Made by a program: the position numbers and the translations under genes. This document shows, one piece after another, positions 42,493-50,443 of a DNA stretch of 54,003 nucleotides. The stretch spans positions 1 through 54,003 of the forward strand of contig CAJJKN010000010.1 of assembly GCA_905188085.1 (NCBI GenBank), read 5' to 3'. Under the pieces are notes generated by a model. It was not told where the DNA came from and did no database searches. It saw only the letters and a program-made list of their open reading frames with translations. Numbering within the stretch: the stretch's first letter is position 1; the number at the start of each line of letters is the position of its first letter. This DNA comes from an uncultured Bacillota bacterium. GTDB lineage: Bacteria; Bacillota; Clostridia; Christensenellales; QAND01.

Positions 42493-44274
42493 ATGAAACG
42501 GTTTTGGAAGAAAAGCGCGGCGCTGATGTTGGCGCTGTGCACGGTGATGACGATGTGTGCCTGCGGGGCAGGGCCGGACAAGACGCTGGCGTTTGACGAC
42601 TACGCGGCGGAGATGCTGCGGTTTTTGTTTGAAAACGATTATGTTTCCAGAGAACTGTATTTCAAAGACCCGGAGGCTGTGGGGCTGGGGGATGTGAAGC
42701 CGACATTCGGCATTGCGTATTTATCCAAAGAACAGCAGAACGAATATTTGAAAAAGCTGCGGCGGCTGATTGTGCAGCTGGATGCGTATGACCGCCAAAC
42801 GCTGACGGATACGCAGCGGAAAACCTATGATTTGATTGCCATGACGCTGGAAACGCAGTCGCCGGTGGAAAATAGCTATACGGAGAACCCGATCGCGCCC
42901 AATTTCGGCTGGCAGGCGCAGATGCCGGCGCTGTTGGCGGAGCTGTCGTTTGACGATAAAGCGGAAGTGGAAAACTATTTAACGCTGCTTTGCGATATGC
43001 CGCGGTATGTGGAGGAGCTTTTGCAGGCACAAAAGGAGCGGGCCGAGGCGGGCTGCGCGATGAGCCGGGAACAGGCGGCGCTGGTGGAAGAGGAATGCCG
43101 GACGTTTATTTCCGCGGGGGAGAAAAACGTCTTGGTGCAGTCGTTTGACGAGCGGATGGAGAAGATGCCGAATTTAACCCGGGAGGAAAAGGCGGCGTAT
43201 AAGCAAAGGAACCGGGACACGGTGAACCAATATTGCGTGCCGGCGTACGAGAGGCTAAAACAGGGCCTGGAGGATATTTGCGAGGAAAACGAAGGGAAAA
43301 ACGGGGGCCTGACGTATCAGCGCAACGGCAAGGCGGGCTATGCCTCGCTGTTAAAACAATATACGCTGTCCGATAAGGAGCCGGAGGAGATTAAAAAAGA
43401 GCTGGACGAGGCGGAGAACAAAGCGATTACGGATGTTCAGATGCTGTATATTACCGATGCGCAGGCGTATGACCGGATGCTAAAGCTGGATTTAACGCCG
43501 AAAAACCCCGAGGCGGACGTGGCAGCGCTGGCGGAAAAGAGCAAGGCGGATTTTCCGGCGCTTTCGCAGGCAGTGGCGTATAAGGTGACGGATTTGCAGG
43601 ATTCGCTGACGGATGTGATTCAAAACCCGGCGTTTTACATTGTGCCGCCGCTGGATAAAAGCGCGGAAAACAGCATTTATTTGAACCGGGAAACGCTGGG
43701 CGAGGATGGGCTGGTGACATTGGCGCACGAAGGGTTCCCCGGGCATTTATACCAGACAAACTATCTGCGGCAAAAGGGCGAAAGCTATGTAACGCAGGTT
43801 TTGATGCCGTCCGGCTATACGGAGGGCTGGGGGCTGTATGTGGAACAGTACAGCCTGAAATATCTGACCGGCGACACAAACGCGGCGGCGATGTATAAAG
43901 CCAGCCGGGAGCTGAGCATAATTCTTTCCTGCAAGGCGGACTATGGCGTGAACTACGAAGGATGGGATAAAGAGAAGCTGGAGGAGGAATTGGCGGCGTA
44001 TGGACTGGACGACGAAGCGGTTGAGGAACTGTATCAACTGCTGATTGCATCGCCGGGGGAATATTTTAAGTATTACTACACGGCGCACACGATACAGGCC
44101 CTGTATGACAAGGCCAAGGACGAACTGGGCATTTTGTTTAAGGATAAGGAATTTCACAAAGCGATTTTGGACGCCACGCCCACGGAAAAAGGGCTAAACG
44201 AGGCAGTGGAACAATACATCATGCAGAGCCGGGGGCAGAAAAAGGCCGAAACACGGCTGCAGCCGGCAGCATGA
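42493..44274 (+). CDS. DUF885 family lipoprotein, putative metallopeptidase
   Basis: The 593-residue protein has a lipoprotein signal, KRFWKKSAALMLALCTVMTM then CACG, whose Cys would be lipid-modified. The catalytic-type motif is LAHEGFPGHLYQ (an HExxxxH variant), with a later acidic TEGWGLYVEQYS, both conserved in DUF885 proteins, which look like zinc peptidases of the Gluzincin kind. It should work at the outer face of the cell membrane; the substrate is unknown. The RBS is GGGGGGAGAAAGG before ATG 42493. A second paralogue follows 71 bases downstream. Confidence 0.85.
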   Translation: MKRFWKKSAALMLALCTVMTMCACGAGPDKTLAFDDYAAEMLRFLFENDYVSRELYFKDPEAVGLGDVKPTFGIAYLSKEQQNEYLKKLRRLIVQLDAYDRQTLTDTQRKTYDLIAMTLETQSPVENSYTENPIAPNFGWQAQMPALLAELSFDDKAEVENYLTLLCDMPRYVEELLQAQKERAEAGCAMSREQAALVEEECRTFISAGEKNVLVQSFDERMEKMPNLTREEKAAYKQRNRDTVNQYCVPAYERLKQGLEDICEENEGKNGGLTYQRNGKAGYASLLKQYTLSDKEPEEIKKELDEAENKAITDVQMLYITDAQAYDRMLKLDLTPKNPEADVAALAEKSKADFPALSQAVAYKVTDLQDSLTDVIQNPAFYIVPPLDKSAENSIYLNRETLGEDGLVTLAHEGFPGHLYQTNYLRQKGESYVTQVLMPSGYTEGWGLYVEQYSLKYLTGDTNAAAMYKASRELSIILSCKADYGVNYEGWDKEKLEEELAAYGLDDEAVEELYQLLIASPGEYFKYYYTAHTIQALYDKAKDELGILFKDKEFHKAILDATPTEKGLNEAVEQYIMQSRGQKKAETRLQPAA

Positions 44275-44345
44275 AAATTGGCGGAATGAACAAAACCGGC
44301 CGGGAAAGGGGAGACGAGAAGCCGGAAAAATAAGGGGGAGAATAG

Positions 44346-46094
44346 ATGAAACGGAGGCAGTGGAAAAACAGGGCGCTGGCGGCGGTATTGTGTTTGGGGC
44401 TGGCCGCGGGCGCAGCAGGGTGCAACGAACCCAAGGGGCTGGCCCGGTTAACGGGGCTATCCGGGCTGAAGTATGCGGGCCAATGCGGCAGCATCACGCT
44501 GGAGATGGCGGAAATTAAGCTGGTAAAGTGTGACGAAGCGGCGTTTGAAGCCCAGAAACAGACGGTGGAGGAAAACCTGGCGCTGGTAAACAGCGTGCCG
44601 GAAGAGGAAATCCAGGCGATGAGCCAGGACGAACAGGACCTTTATAAGATGACAAAGGAAAACCTGACCCGGCAGCGCGCGCTGTATGACTATCGGCTGT
44701 TATGGGAGCCGAACTGCGGAATCTTCGGCCTGCATGCCGAATTGCCGCTGACGCTGGAACAGTATGAAATTGTATATGAGTATGATTTGGAGAATCGAAT
44801 CGAATTAACCGAGGAAGCGGCGGCGTGTTTGGATAGCGTGCTGGCTTTCCAGCAGGAAAAGGCGGCGGCCGGCCTGTTTATGGAGGACGCACAGGCGGAC
44901 GAGGTGATTCAGTTTTGCAGGAACTTTGCCAAGGAGCCGGAAAGCATCTACCTGATTGAGGACTTTAACAAAAAGGTGGATTCTATGGAAGAAAGCGAGA
45001 CGTTTACGGCCGAGGACCGGGAAAAATTAAAACAGACGCACAAGCAGGCGGTGACAGAAAAGTTGGCACCGGCATATTTGCGCCTGGCGGACGGGCTGGA
45101 GGCGCTCAAAGGCAAGGGCCAAGGCGGCGGTTTATGCAAGACCGAAGAGGGAAAGGCATATTATAGGGCGCTGGCGGCTTACAGAACGGGCAGCGACAAG
45201 ACGCCGGAAGAGATGGCGGCCATGCTGGATGAGGCGCTGAAGGAAAACGACAAAGCATGGAACAGGGCGCTGAACAAGAACGGAAAGCTTTTGGAGAAAA
45301 CCCAAAAGACAAAATGCAACACAAAAGACCCCGATGCGCTGATGGAACATTTGAAACAGGCATACAAAACGGCATTTCCTGCCGTGGAGGAACCGGAATT
45401 TTCTTTGGCGGAGTTTGATGCGCAGCTGGCAAACAACGGAACCGGCGGGTTGATTTATTTGAATAACCACACGATCTACCTGCCGGACAAAGATAACCTA
45501 ACGGAAAGCACGCTCTATTTTACCCTGGCGCATGAGGGGTATCCCGGGCACCTGTATCAATCGGCATATGGGAAAACCCTGCCGTATACAGAGCTGACAG
45601 ATTTTTTGTGCTTTGACGGCTATACGGAGGGCTGGGCCAAATATGCGGAGCTGTACAGCGCAAAATGGGCACAGGACACAGAAGAAGAACAGGCGTTTAT
45701 GGCCAATGAGCAGCTGGCAATTATTTTGATGCAGGCCCGGATAGACATCGGAGTGAACCTGGAAGGCTGGGACAAGGCAAAAGTGAAACAGATTCTGGGA
45801 AAATACAATTTTTACAACAGAGCCAGCGACGTGCGGGCCTATTGGAACGACGCGACCGCATCGCCGGGAGGCTATTTGCCGTATGCCATTGGGTATTTGG
45901 AGCTGGAGGCGCTAAGGGAGCAGGCTCAACAGGCGCTGGGCGAAAAATACAGCGATATGGGATTCCATACGGCAGTGATGGAATGCGGGGTTTCGCCGTT
46001 TTGGCGGGTGAAAAAGCATGTGGAACGGTATATAGAAACCACGCTGCATCCACAAGCGGAGCCTGAGAAAACAGAGGAGAAAACAGCGGCATGA
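44346..46094 (+). CDS. Second DUF885 family lipoprotein, putative metallopeptidase
   Basis: This 582-residue paralogue of the preceding gene has the lipoprotein signal WKNRALAAVLCLGLAAGAAG before Cys27 and the motif LAHEGYPGHLYQ with TEGWAKYAELYS. The two proteins share order and length but only moderate similarity, so the duplication is old. A middle segment (KNGKLLEKTQKTKCNTKDPD) differs, pointing to altered substrate choice. The RBS GGGGGAGAA precedes ATG 44346. The two probably form one operon, closed by the terminator at 46105. Confidence 0.85.
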   Translation: MKRRQWKNRALAAVLCLGLAAGAAGCNEPKGLARLTGLSGLKYAGQCGSITLEMAEIKLVKCDEAAFEAQKQTVEENLALVNSVPEEEIQAMSQDEQDLYKMTKENLTRQRALYDYRLLWEPNCGIFGLHAELPLTLEQYEIVYEYDLENRIELTEEAAACLDSVLAFQQEKAAAGLFMEDAQADEVIQFCRNFAKEPESIYLIEDFNKKVDSMEESETFTAEDREKLKQTHKQAVTEKLAPAYLRLADGLEALKGKGQGGGLCKTEEGKAYYRALAAYRTGSDKTPEEMAAMLDEALKENDKAWNRALNKNGKLLEKTQKTKCNTKDPDALMEHLKQAYKTAFPAVEEPEFSLAEFDAQLANNGTGGLIYLNNHTIYLPDKDNLTESTLYFTLAHEGYPGHLYQSAYGKTLPYTELTDFLCFDGYTEGWAKYAELYSAKWAQDTEEEQAFMANEQLAIILMQARIDIGVNLEGWDKAKVKQILGKYNFYNRASDVRAYWNDATASPGGYLPYAIGYLELEALREQAQQALGEKYSDMGFHTAVMECGVSPFWRVKKHVERYIETTLHPQAEPEKTEEKTAA

Positions 46095-46104
46095 AACAGG
46101 CGGA

Positions 46105-46132
46105 AAAAGAAAAGCGAAAGCTTTTCTTTTTT
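46105..46132 (+). terminator. Terminator of the DUF885 pair
   Basis: AAAAGAAAAGC (46105-46115) pairs with GCTTTTCTTTT (46120-46130) around GAAA, followed by more T. Confidence 0.8.
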
Positions 46133-46151
46133 TTAGGGGAAGAAAAAGGTG

Positions 46152-46180
46152 TTGTAATTTCGGAAGCGTTAGCGTATACT
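46152..46180 (+). promoter_or_regulatory. Promoter of copA-csoR
   Basis: TTGTAA (46152-46157) and TATACT (46175-46180) are spaced by 17 bases, followed directly by the CsoR box. Confidence 0.75.
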
Positions 46181-46185
46181 AACAA

Positions 46186-46206
46186 TACACCCCAGGGGGG
46201 TGGGTA
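46186..46206 (+). promoter_or_regulatory. CsoR operator
   Basis: TACACCCCAGGG followed by GGGTGGGTA forms the GC-rich pseudo-palindrome with T-A ends typical of CsoR sites. It covers the expected transcription start. Copper-bound CsoR would release it and derepress copA. Confidence 0.75.
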
Positions 46207-46218
46207 AGGAGAAGAAAG

Positions 46219-49032
46219 ATGAAGCAGAAATTTTCCGTAAGCGGGATGACCTGTTCGGCCTGCCAGGCACATGTGGAAAAGGCTGTGCGGCAGACGGCGG
46301 GCGTGAAGGACGTGCAGGTGAATCTGTTGAGCAATACGATGACGGTGGACTATAACGAGGAGAAGGTTTCGCCGGAAGCGATTATCAAGGCGGTGGAAAA
46401 GGCGGGCTACGGCGCGGCGGAACAAGGGCAGAACGCCGCGGCCGAGGCCAAGCCGAAAAACGTGATGGCAGAGCAGCTGAAACAGATGAAAATGCGGCTG
46501 ATTGTGTCGTTTTCGTTTTTGCTGCCGCTGATGTATATTTCGATGGGGCATATGTTCGGTTGGCCGCTGCCGGCGGTGCTGGAGGGGATGGAAAATGCCG
46601 TTTCCTTTGCCATGGTGCAGTTTTTATTGACGCTGCCGATCGTGTATGTAAACAGGAAATATTACCGGGTGGGGTATAAAACGCTGTTTCACGGCGCGCC
46701 GAATATGGATTCGCTGATTGCCATCGGCTCCACGGCGGCGCTGGTGTACGGGGTGTTTGCCATTTTCCGGATGAGCTATGGCCTGGGGCATGGGCAGATG
46801 GACGTGGTGCACCACTATATGATGGATTTATATTTTGAATCGGCGGCGATGATTTTAACGCTGATCACGCTGGGCAAATATCTGGAAACGCGCAGCAAGG
46901 GCAAAACCGGGGAGGCGATTGAAAAGCTGATCAACCTGGCGCCCAAGACGGCGACGGTGCTGCGCTGCGGGCAGGAAGTGCAGGTGCCGCTGGAGCAGGT
47001 GAAGGTGGGCGACGTCTTTTTGGTGCGCCCGGGCGCCGGCGTGCCGGTGGACGGCGTGGTGATCAGCGGGCATTCGGCCATAGACCAGAGCGCGCTGACG
47101 GGCGAGAGCATTCCGGTGGAAAAAACGGAGGGGGACACGGTGCTGTCCGCCTCGATAAACGGAACGGGCGTATTGACCTGCCGGGCGCAAAAGGTGGGCA
47201 AGGACACCACGCTTTCCCAGATCATAGCGCTGGTGGAACAGGCGGCCAACTCCAAAGCGCCGATTGCCAAACTGGCGGACAAGATAAGCGGCGTGTTTGT
47301 GCCGGTGGTGATGAGCATTGCGGCGGTTTCGGCGATCGTTTGGCTGATTTTGGGGCAGACGGGAGAATTTGCGCTGTCCACGGCGATTTCGGTGCTGGTG
47401 ATTTCCTGCCCGTGTGCGCTGGGGTTGGCGACGCCGGTGGCGATTATGGTGGGCACGGGCAAAGGCGCGGAATACGGTGTGTTGATTAAATCCGCCGAGG
47501 CGCTGGAAACGGCGCACACCGTGCATACCGTGGTGCTGGACAAGACAGGCACCATCACCGAGGGCAAGCCGCAGGTGACGGATGTTGTATGCGCCAAAGG
47601 ATGGACAGAAGAAACGCTGCTGCGGTTGGCGGCCTCGCTGGAGGCGCCGAGCGAACACCCGCTGTCCGGTGCGATTGTGCAGCGGGCCAGGGAAAAGGGC
47701 CTTTTGTGGACGGCGCCGGAGAAATTTACCGCGCTGTCCGGCCGGGGGCTTTGTGCCGAATGGGAAGGACAGACATATTTTGCGGGCAATGCGCAGCTGA
47801 TGGAAGAACAGCACATAGAGACGGGCGATTTTATCCGGCAGGCGGAAGCGCTGGCAAACGACGGGAAAACGCCGCTGTATTTTGCGGATAAAACGCGGGT
47901 GCTGGGCGTGATTGCGGTGGCGGATACCATTAAGCCGACCAGCCGGCAGGCCATCGAGACGATGAAGCAGATGGGGCTGGAAGTGATGATGATTACCGGC
48001 GACAACAAACGCACGGCAGCGGCCATCCAGCGGCAGCTGGGGCTGGATAGCGTGATTGCGGATGTGTTGCCGCAGGAAAAAGAGGCGCATGTGCGCAAGT
48101 TGCAGGCCCAGGGCAAAAAGGTGGCGATGGTGGGCGACGGGATCAACGATGCGCCGGCGCTGATGCGGGCCGATGTGGGCATAGCCATTGGGGCCGGCAC
48201 GGACATTGCGATAGAATCGGCGGATATTGTGTTGATGAAGAGCGACTTGCGGGACGCGGCCACGGCCATTCAGCTGAGCCGGGCTGTGATTCGCAACATC
48301 AAGATGAATCTGTTTTGGGCGTTTTTCTACAACAGCATCGGCATACCGCTGGCGGCCGGGGTGTTTTACGGCATGCTGGGCTGGCGGCTGAGCCCGATGT
48401 TTGGGGCAGCGGCGATGAGCCTGAGCTCGGTTTGCGTGGTGACAAACGCGCTGCGGCTGCGCGGGTTTAAGCCGAAGCTGGCGCAGGCACAACGTGCGGG
48501 GCAGGCGGCTGAGGAGAAAATCCCTTTGCAGCCGGCCGAGGAAAAGACCCTGCCTGCATGGAACGCGGAGATACAGGCGGGCGGCATGCAGTGTGCGCAT
48601 TGCACGGCGGCGGTGGAAGCGGCGCTGAAAAAAGTGCCGGGCGTAACGGCGGCCGAGGCGGATTTACAGACGCAGAGAATTGCGGTTTGCACCGATGATA
48701 AAGCGACGGATGAGCAGCTGACGCAGGCGGTGCGCGGAGCCGGGTATGAAGTGGTTTGGATAAAACGGCAAAAAAGCGAAGCGGATGCTTTGCCAAACAT
48801 AGAAAAAGGAGAGGAAGAAACCATGAAACAGATTGTAAACATTGAGGGCATGATGTGCGAACACTGCGCAAAGCATGTGGAACAGGCGCTGAGCGCGGTG
48901 GAGAATGTGGAAAAAGTGAAAGTGGAACTGAAAAAGAAACGGGCCGTGGTGAAGGGCGATGTTTCGGCCGAGGCGATCAAAGCGGCGGTACGCGAGGCGG
49001 GCTATGAGCCTGTGAGCGTTGAGGAAGCGTAA
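46219..49032 (+). CDS. copA: Copper-exporting P-type ATPase with C-terminal CopZ-like tail
   Basis: CopA pumps Cu(I) out of the cell. The 937-residue protein carries an N-terminal heavy-metal domain (GMTCSAC, Cys12 and Cys15), eight membrane helices with the ion-path motif CPC (Cys397, Cys399), the phosphorylated Asp441 in DKTGT, and MVGDGINDAPAL. Unusually, two further heavy-metal domains follow the pump: GGMQCAHC (Cys792, Cys795) and EGMMCEHC (Cys880, Cys883). The last 69 residues look like a complete CopZ chaperone fused to the pump, with an internal ribosome site before its ATG. The RBS is AAGGAGAAG before ATG 46219. csoR overlaps its stop. Confidence 0.94.
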   Translation: MKQKFSVSGMTCSACQAHVEKAVRQTAGVKDVQVNLLSNTMTVDYNEEKVSPEAIIKAVEKAGYGAAEQGQNAAAEAKPKNVMAEQLKQMKMRLIVSFSFLLPLMYISMGHMFGWPLPAVLEGMENAVSFAMVQFLLTLPIVYVNRKYYRVGYKTLFHGAPNMDSLIAIGSTAALVYGVFAIFRMSYGLGHGQMDVVHHYMMDLYFESAAMILTLITLGKYLETRSKGKTGEAIEKLINLAPKTATVLRCGQEVQVPLEQVKVGDVFLVRPGAGVPVDGVVISGHSAIDQSALTGESIPVEKTEGDTVLSASINGTGVLTCRAQKVGKDTTLSQIIALVEQAANSKAPIAKLADKISGVFVPVVMSIAAVSAIVWLILGQTGEFALSTAISVLVISCPCALGLATPVAIMVGTGKGAEYGVLIKSAEALETAHTVHTVVLDKTGTITEGKPQVTDVVCAKGWTEETLLRLAASLEAPSEHPLSGAIVQRAREKGLLWTAPEKFTALSGRGLCAEWEGQTYFAGNAQLMEEQHIETGDFIRQAEALANDGKTPLYFADKTRVLGVIAVADTIKPTSRQAIETMKQMGLEVMMITGDNKRTAAAIQRQLGLDSVIADVLPQEKEAHVRKLQAQGKKVAMVGDGINDAPALMRADVGIAIGAGTDIAIESADIVLMKSDLRDAATAIQLSRAVIRNIKMNLFWAFFYNSIGIPLAAGVFYGMLGWRLSPMFGAAAMSLSSVCVVTNALRLRGFKPKLAQAQRAGQAAEEKIPLQPAEEKTLPAWNAEIQAGGMQCAHCTAAVEAALKKVPGVTAAEADLQTQRIAVCTDDKATDEQLTQAVRGAGYEVVWIKRQKSEADALPNIEKGEEETMKQIVNIEGMMCEHCAKHVEQALSAVENVEKVKVELKKKRAVVKGDVSAEAIKAAVREAGYEPVSVEEA
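48807..48825 (+). promoter_or_regulatory. Internal ribosome site for a free CopZ-like chaperone
   Basis: AAGGAGAGG (48807-48814) is placed 8 bases before an in-frame ATG at 48823 (codon 869 of copA). Initiation there would yield a 69-residue protein ending at 49032 with CxxC at Cys12 and Cys15, the size and sequence of a stand-alone CopZ. That the same reading frame makes both forms is inference. Confidence 0.5.
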
Positions 49033-49295
49033 TGCAGGCGGATCATGAGGCAATCAAACGGCGGCTGAAAACGGCGCGCGGGCAGATAGACGGCCTATTG
49101 CGCATGGTGGATGAGGACCGGTATTGCCTGGATATTTCCACACAGCTATTGGCCACGCAGGCGATTTTGCAGCGGGCCAATGAAGAGGTACTGAGAGCGC
49201 ACATGCTCAGCTGCGTAAAGCAGGCGTTTGTGGAGGGCAATGAAGAGGAAAAGATCGATGAACTGATCGGTGTTTTGCACAAGATGATGAAGTGA
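49032..49295 (+). CDS. csoR: CsoR family copper-sensing repressor
   Basis: The 87-residue all-helical protein has the Cu(I) ligands of CsoR in the order Cys32, His57 and Cys61 (RYCLDI, RAHMLSCV), and the DNA-contact helix KRRLKTARGQIDGLLRMVDE. It should repress the operator at 46186 until copper binds. ATG 49032 overlaps the copA TAA by one base (TAATG), making the operon self-regulating. A terminator follows directly. Confidence 0.93.
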   Translation: MQADHEAIKRRLKTARGQIDGLLRMVDEDRYCLDISTQLLATQAILQRANEEVLRAHMLSCVKQAFVEGNEEEKIDELIGVLHKMMK

Positions 49296-49323
49296 AAAAA
49301 GGCTCCTTTGGGGGCCTTTTTTT
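49295..49323 (+). terminator. Terminator of copA-csoR
   Basis: AAAAAAGGCTCC (49295-49306) pairs with GGGGCCTTTTTTT (49311-49323) around TTTG with a small mismatch. Confidence 0.8.
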
Positions 49324-49360
49324 GTTGGGGGGAGGAAGGTGGGTGAAGGATAAAGGATAC

Positions 49361-49569
49361 GTTTCTGGCGGGGTTTGGGATAGAGAGGGGCTGTAGAAGG
49401 GGCAGGGAAAAGTTTTCCGTTTCTTGTCGGGCGGCAGTGCTGGGCTGGGGTGTAGAAGGTGCTGAGCAGGGTAGACGTTTCTGGATGGGCTTTAGGACAA
49501 AGGCTGTTTTTTACAGGTGCTAAGCGGAGGGATCGTTTCTAGATGAGTTTGTACAAGCACAAAGTTTGC
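49361..49569 (+). repeat. 58-base periodic array A, first block
   Basis: Three units start at 49361, 49419 and 49477 and each is exactly 58 bases to the next GTTTCT; a fourth, shortened unit starts at 49535 and reads GTTTCTAGATGAGTTTGTAC. Within units, GTTTCT (positions 1-6) is fixed, and AGAAGGTGC (about 36-44) with a GC near 48-49 is common, while positions ~14-32 vary. A period of 58 is not divisible by three, so the repeats are not protein-coding. Confidence 0.85.
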
Positions 49570-49582
49570 TTTTTTATTTATT

Positions 49583-49615
49583 CTTCCTTTCTCGCTGGAA
49601 AAGAAGCGAAAGAAG
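49583..49615 (+). repeat. Array-terminal hairpin module, copy 1
   Basis: CTTCCTTTCTCGCT and AGCGAAAGAAG form a stem with small bulges around GGAAAAGA. It follows the shortened last unit of block A, exactly as copy 2 follows array B at 53968. Confidence 0.7.
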
Positions 49616-49806
49616 CAGGGGGAACCTACGAATGGTTCCCCCTTGACCCCCTTTCAACGTCCGACAGGGGCTCTGCCCCTCTCGGTAGACCCTGCTCAAT
49701 GGGACGAGTGTCCACTTCTGGCCGGGTTTTGCAGAAAAAGTACCGCGCGGGCGACGTTCCACCGCCGCGCTACATTAGGATTAAATTTGTGCGGGGAGGA
49801 GTTTTC

Positions 49807-50165
49807 GTTTCTCGTCCGGCTAAAGTGGAAAAGTACCGCGCGGGCGAAAAGCGAAAGAAGGCAAAGAGCGGAGGGGGCTACCCGGGGCAGAGGGATGGCT
49901 GAATACAAAAACTTTGGCCGGAAAAGGGAGCGGCTACCAGCCGCCCACCGCCGCGCTGCTTTGGGGATGAATTGTGCGGGGCAGATTTCTCGTTTCTTAT
50001 CAAGCGGCAGTGCTGGGATAGGGTGAAAAAGGTGCGGGGCAAAGCTTTTGTTTCTGGCCGAGTTTTGGCAGAGGGATAAATGGCAGAAGGCACTAAGCGG
50101 AGTTTGCGTTTCTCGTCAAGCGGTTAAATAGAGATAGGCCTGGGAATGAGCTAGGCAAAGTTTGC
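49807..50165 (+). repeat. 58-base periodic array A, second block
   Basis: A unit begins at 49807 (GTTTCTCGTC) and is then interrupted by GC-rich sequence. Three full units follow at 49992, 50050 and 50108, each exactly 58 bases. Two GC-rich words recur inside and before the interruption: GTACCGCGCGGGCG (about 49739 and 49833) and ACCGCCGCGCT (about 49760 and 49949), each followed by TTGTGCGGGG and then a GTTTCT unit. Confidence 0.8.
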
Positions 50166-50398
50166 ATTTTTCATCAATTAAAATAAAAAAGATATCAGAA
50201 CAAGTATTGCAGAAAAAGCCCGTTGCGGGCGAAAAAAGAGAGCAAAGGGGCTATAGGGCGGCGGTTTTGGTGTATAAAGGGCCGGCAACGGAATGGCCGC
50301 ATAATAATTTGAAACGGGCGGTTTTGGCAGGGATAGGGGGTAGGATAAACCCCGGATTTTGGGCCGAGATATTTCCGGGGCAAAGGCGGTTTGCGGGT

Positions 50399-50429
50399 AA
50401 AAGAAAACCTCCGCAGGGGGCTGCGGAGG
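50399..50429 (-). terminator. Terminator of phoH
   Basis: On the minus strand CCTCCGCAG and CTGCGGAGG are perfect complements around CCCC, followed by TTTTCTTTT, 15 bases after the phoH stop. Confidence 0.85.
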
Positions 50430-50443
50430 AAATGGGCAAAGGG

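Larger units (their letters stand above)
49324..50443 (+). other. Gene-free repeat-filled intergenic region
   Basis: No protein gene is credible in these 1.1 kb. It contains the 58-base repeat units at 49361-49569 and 49807-50165, the shared terminal hairpin at 49583-49615, a GC-rich hairpin GGGGGAACC/GGTTCCCCC (49618-49642), an AGGGGC/GCCCCT hairpin (49666-49680), and the phoH terminator at its right end. From about 50166 to 50400 nothing further is seen. Confidence 0.6.

Noticed and set aside
46855..48600. 581-codon minus-strand frame antisense to copA
   Set aside because: The + strand copA is complete with all P-type ATPase motifs; the antisense product is His/Arg/Gln-rich without a domain.
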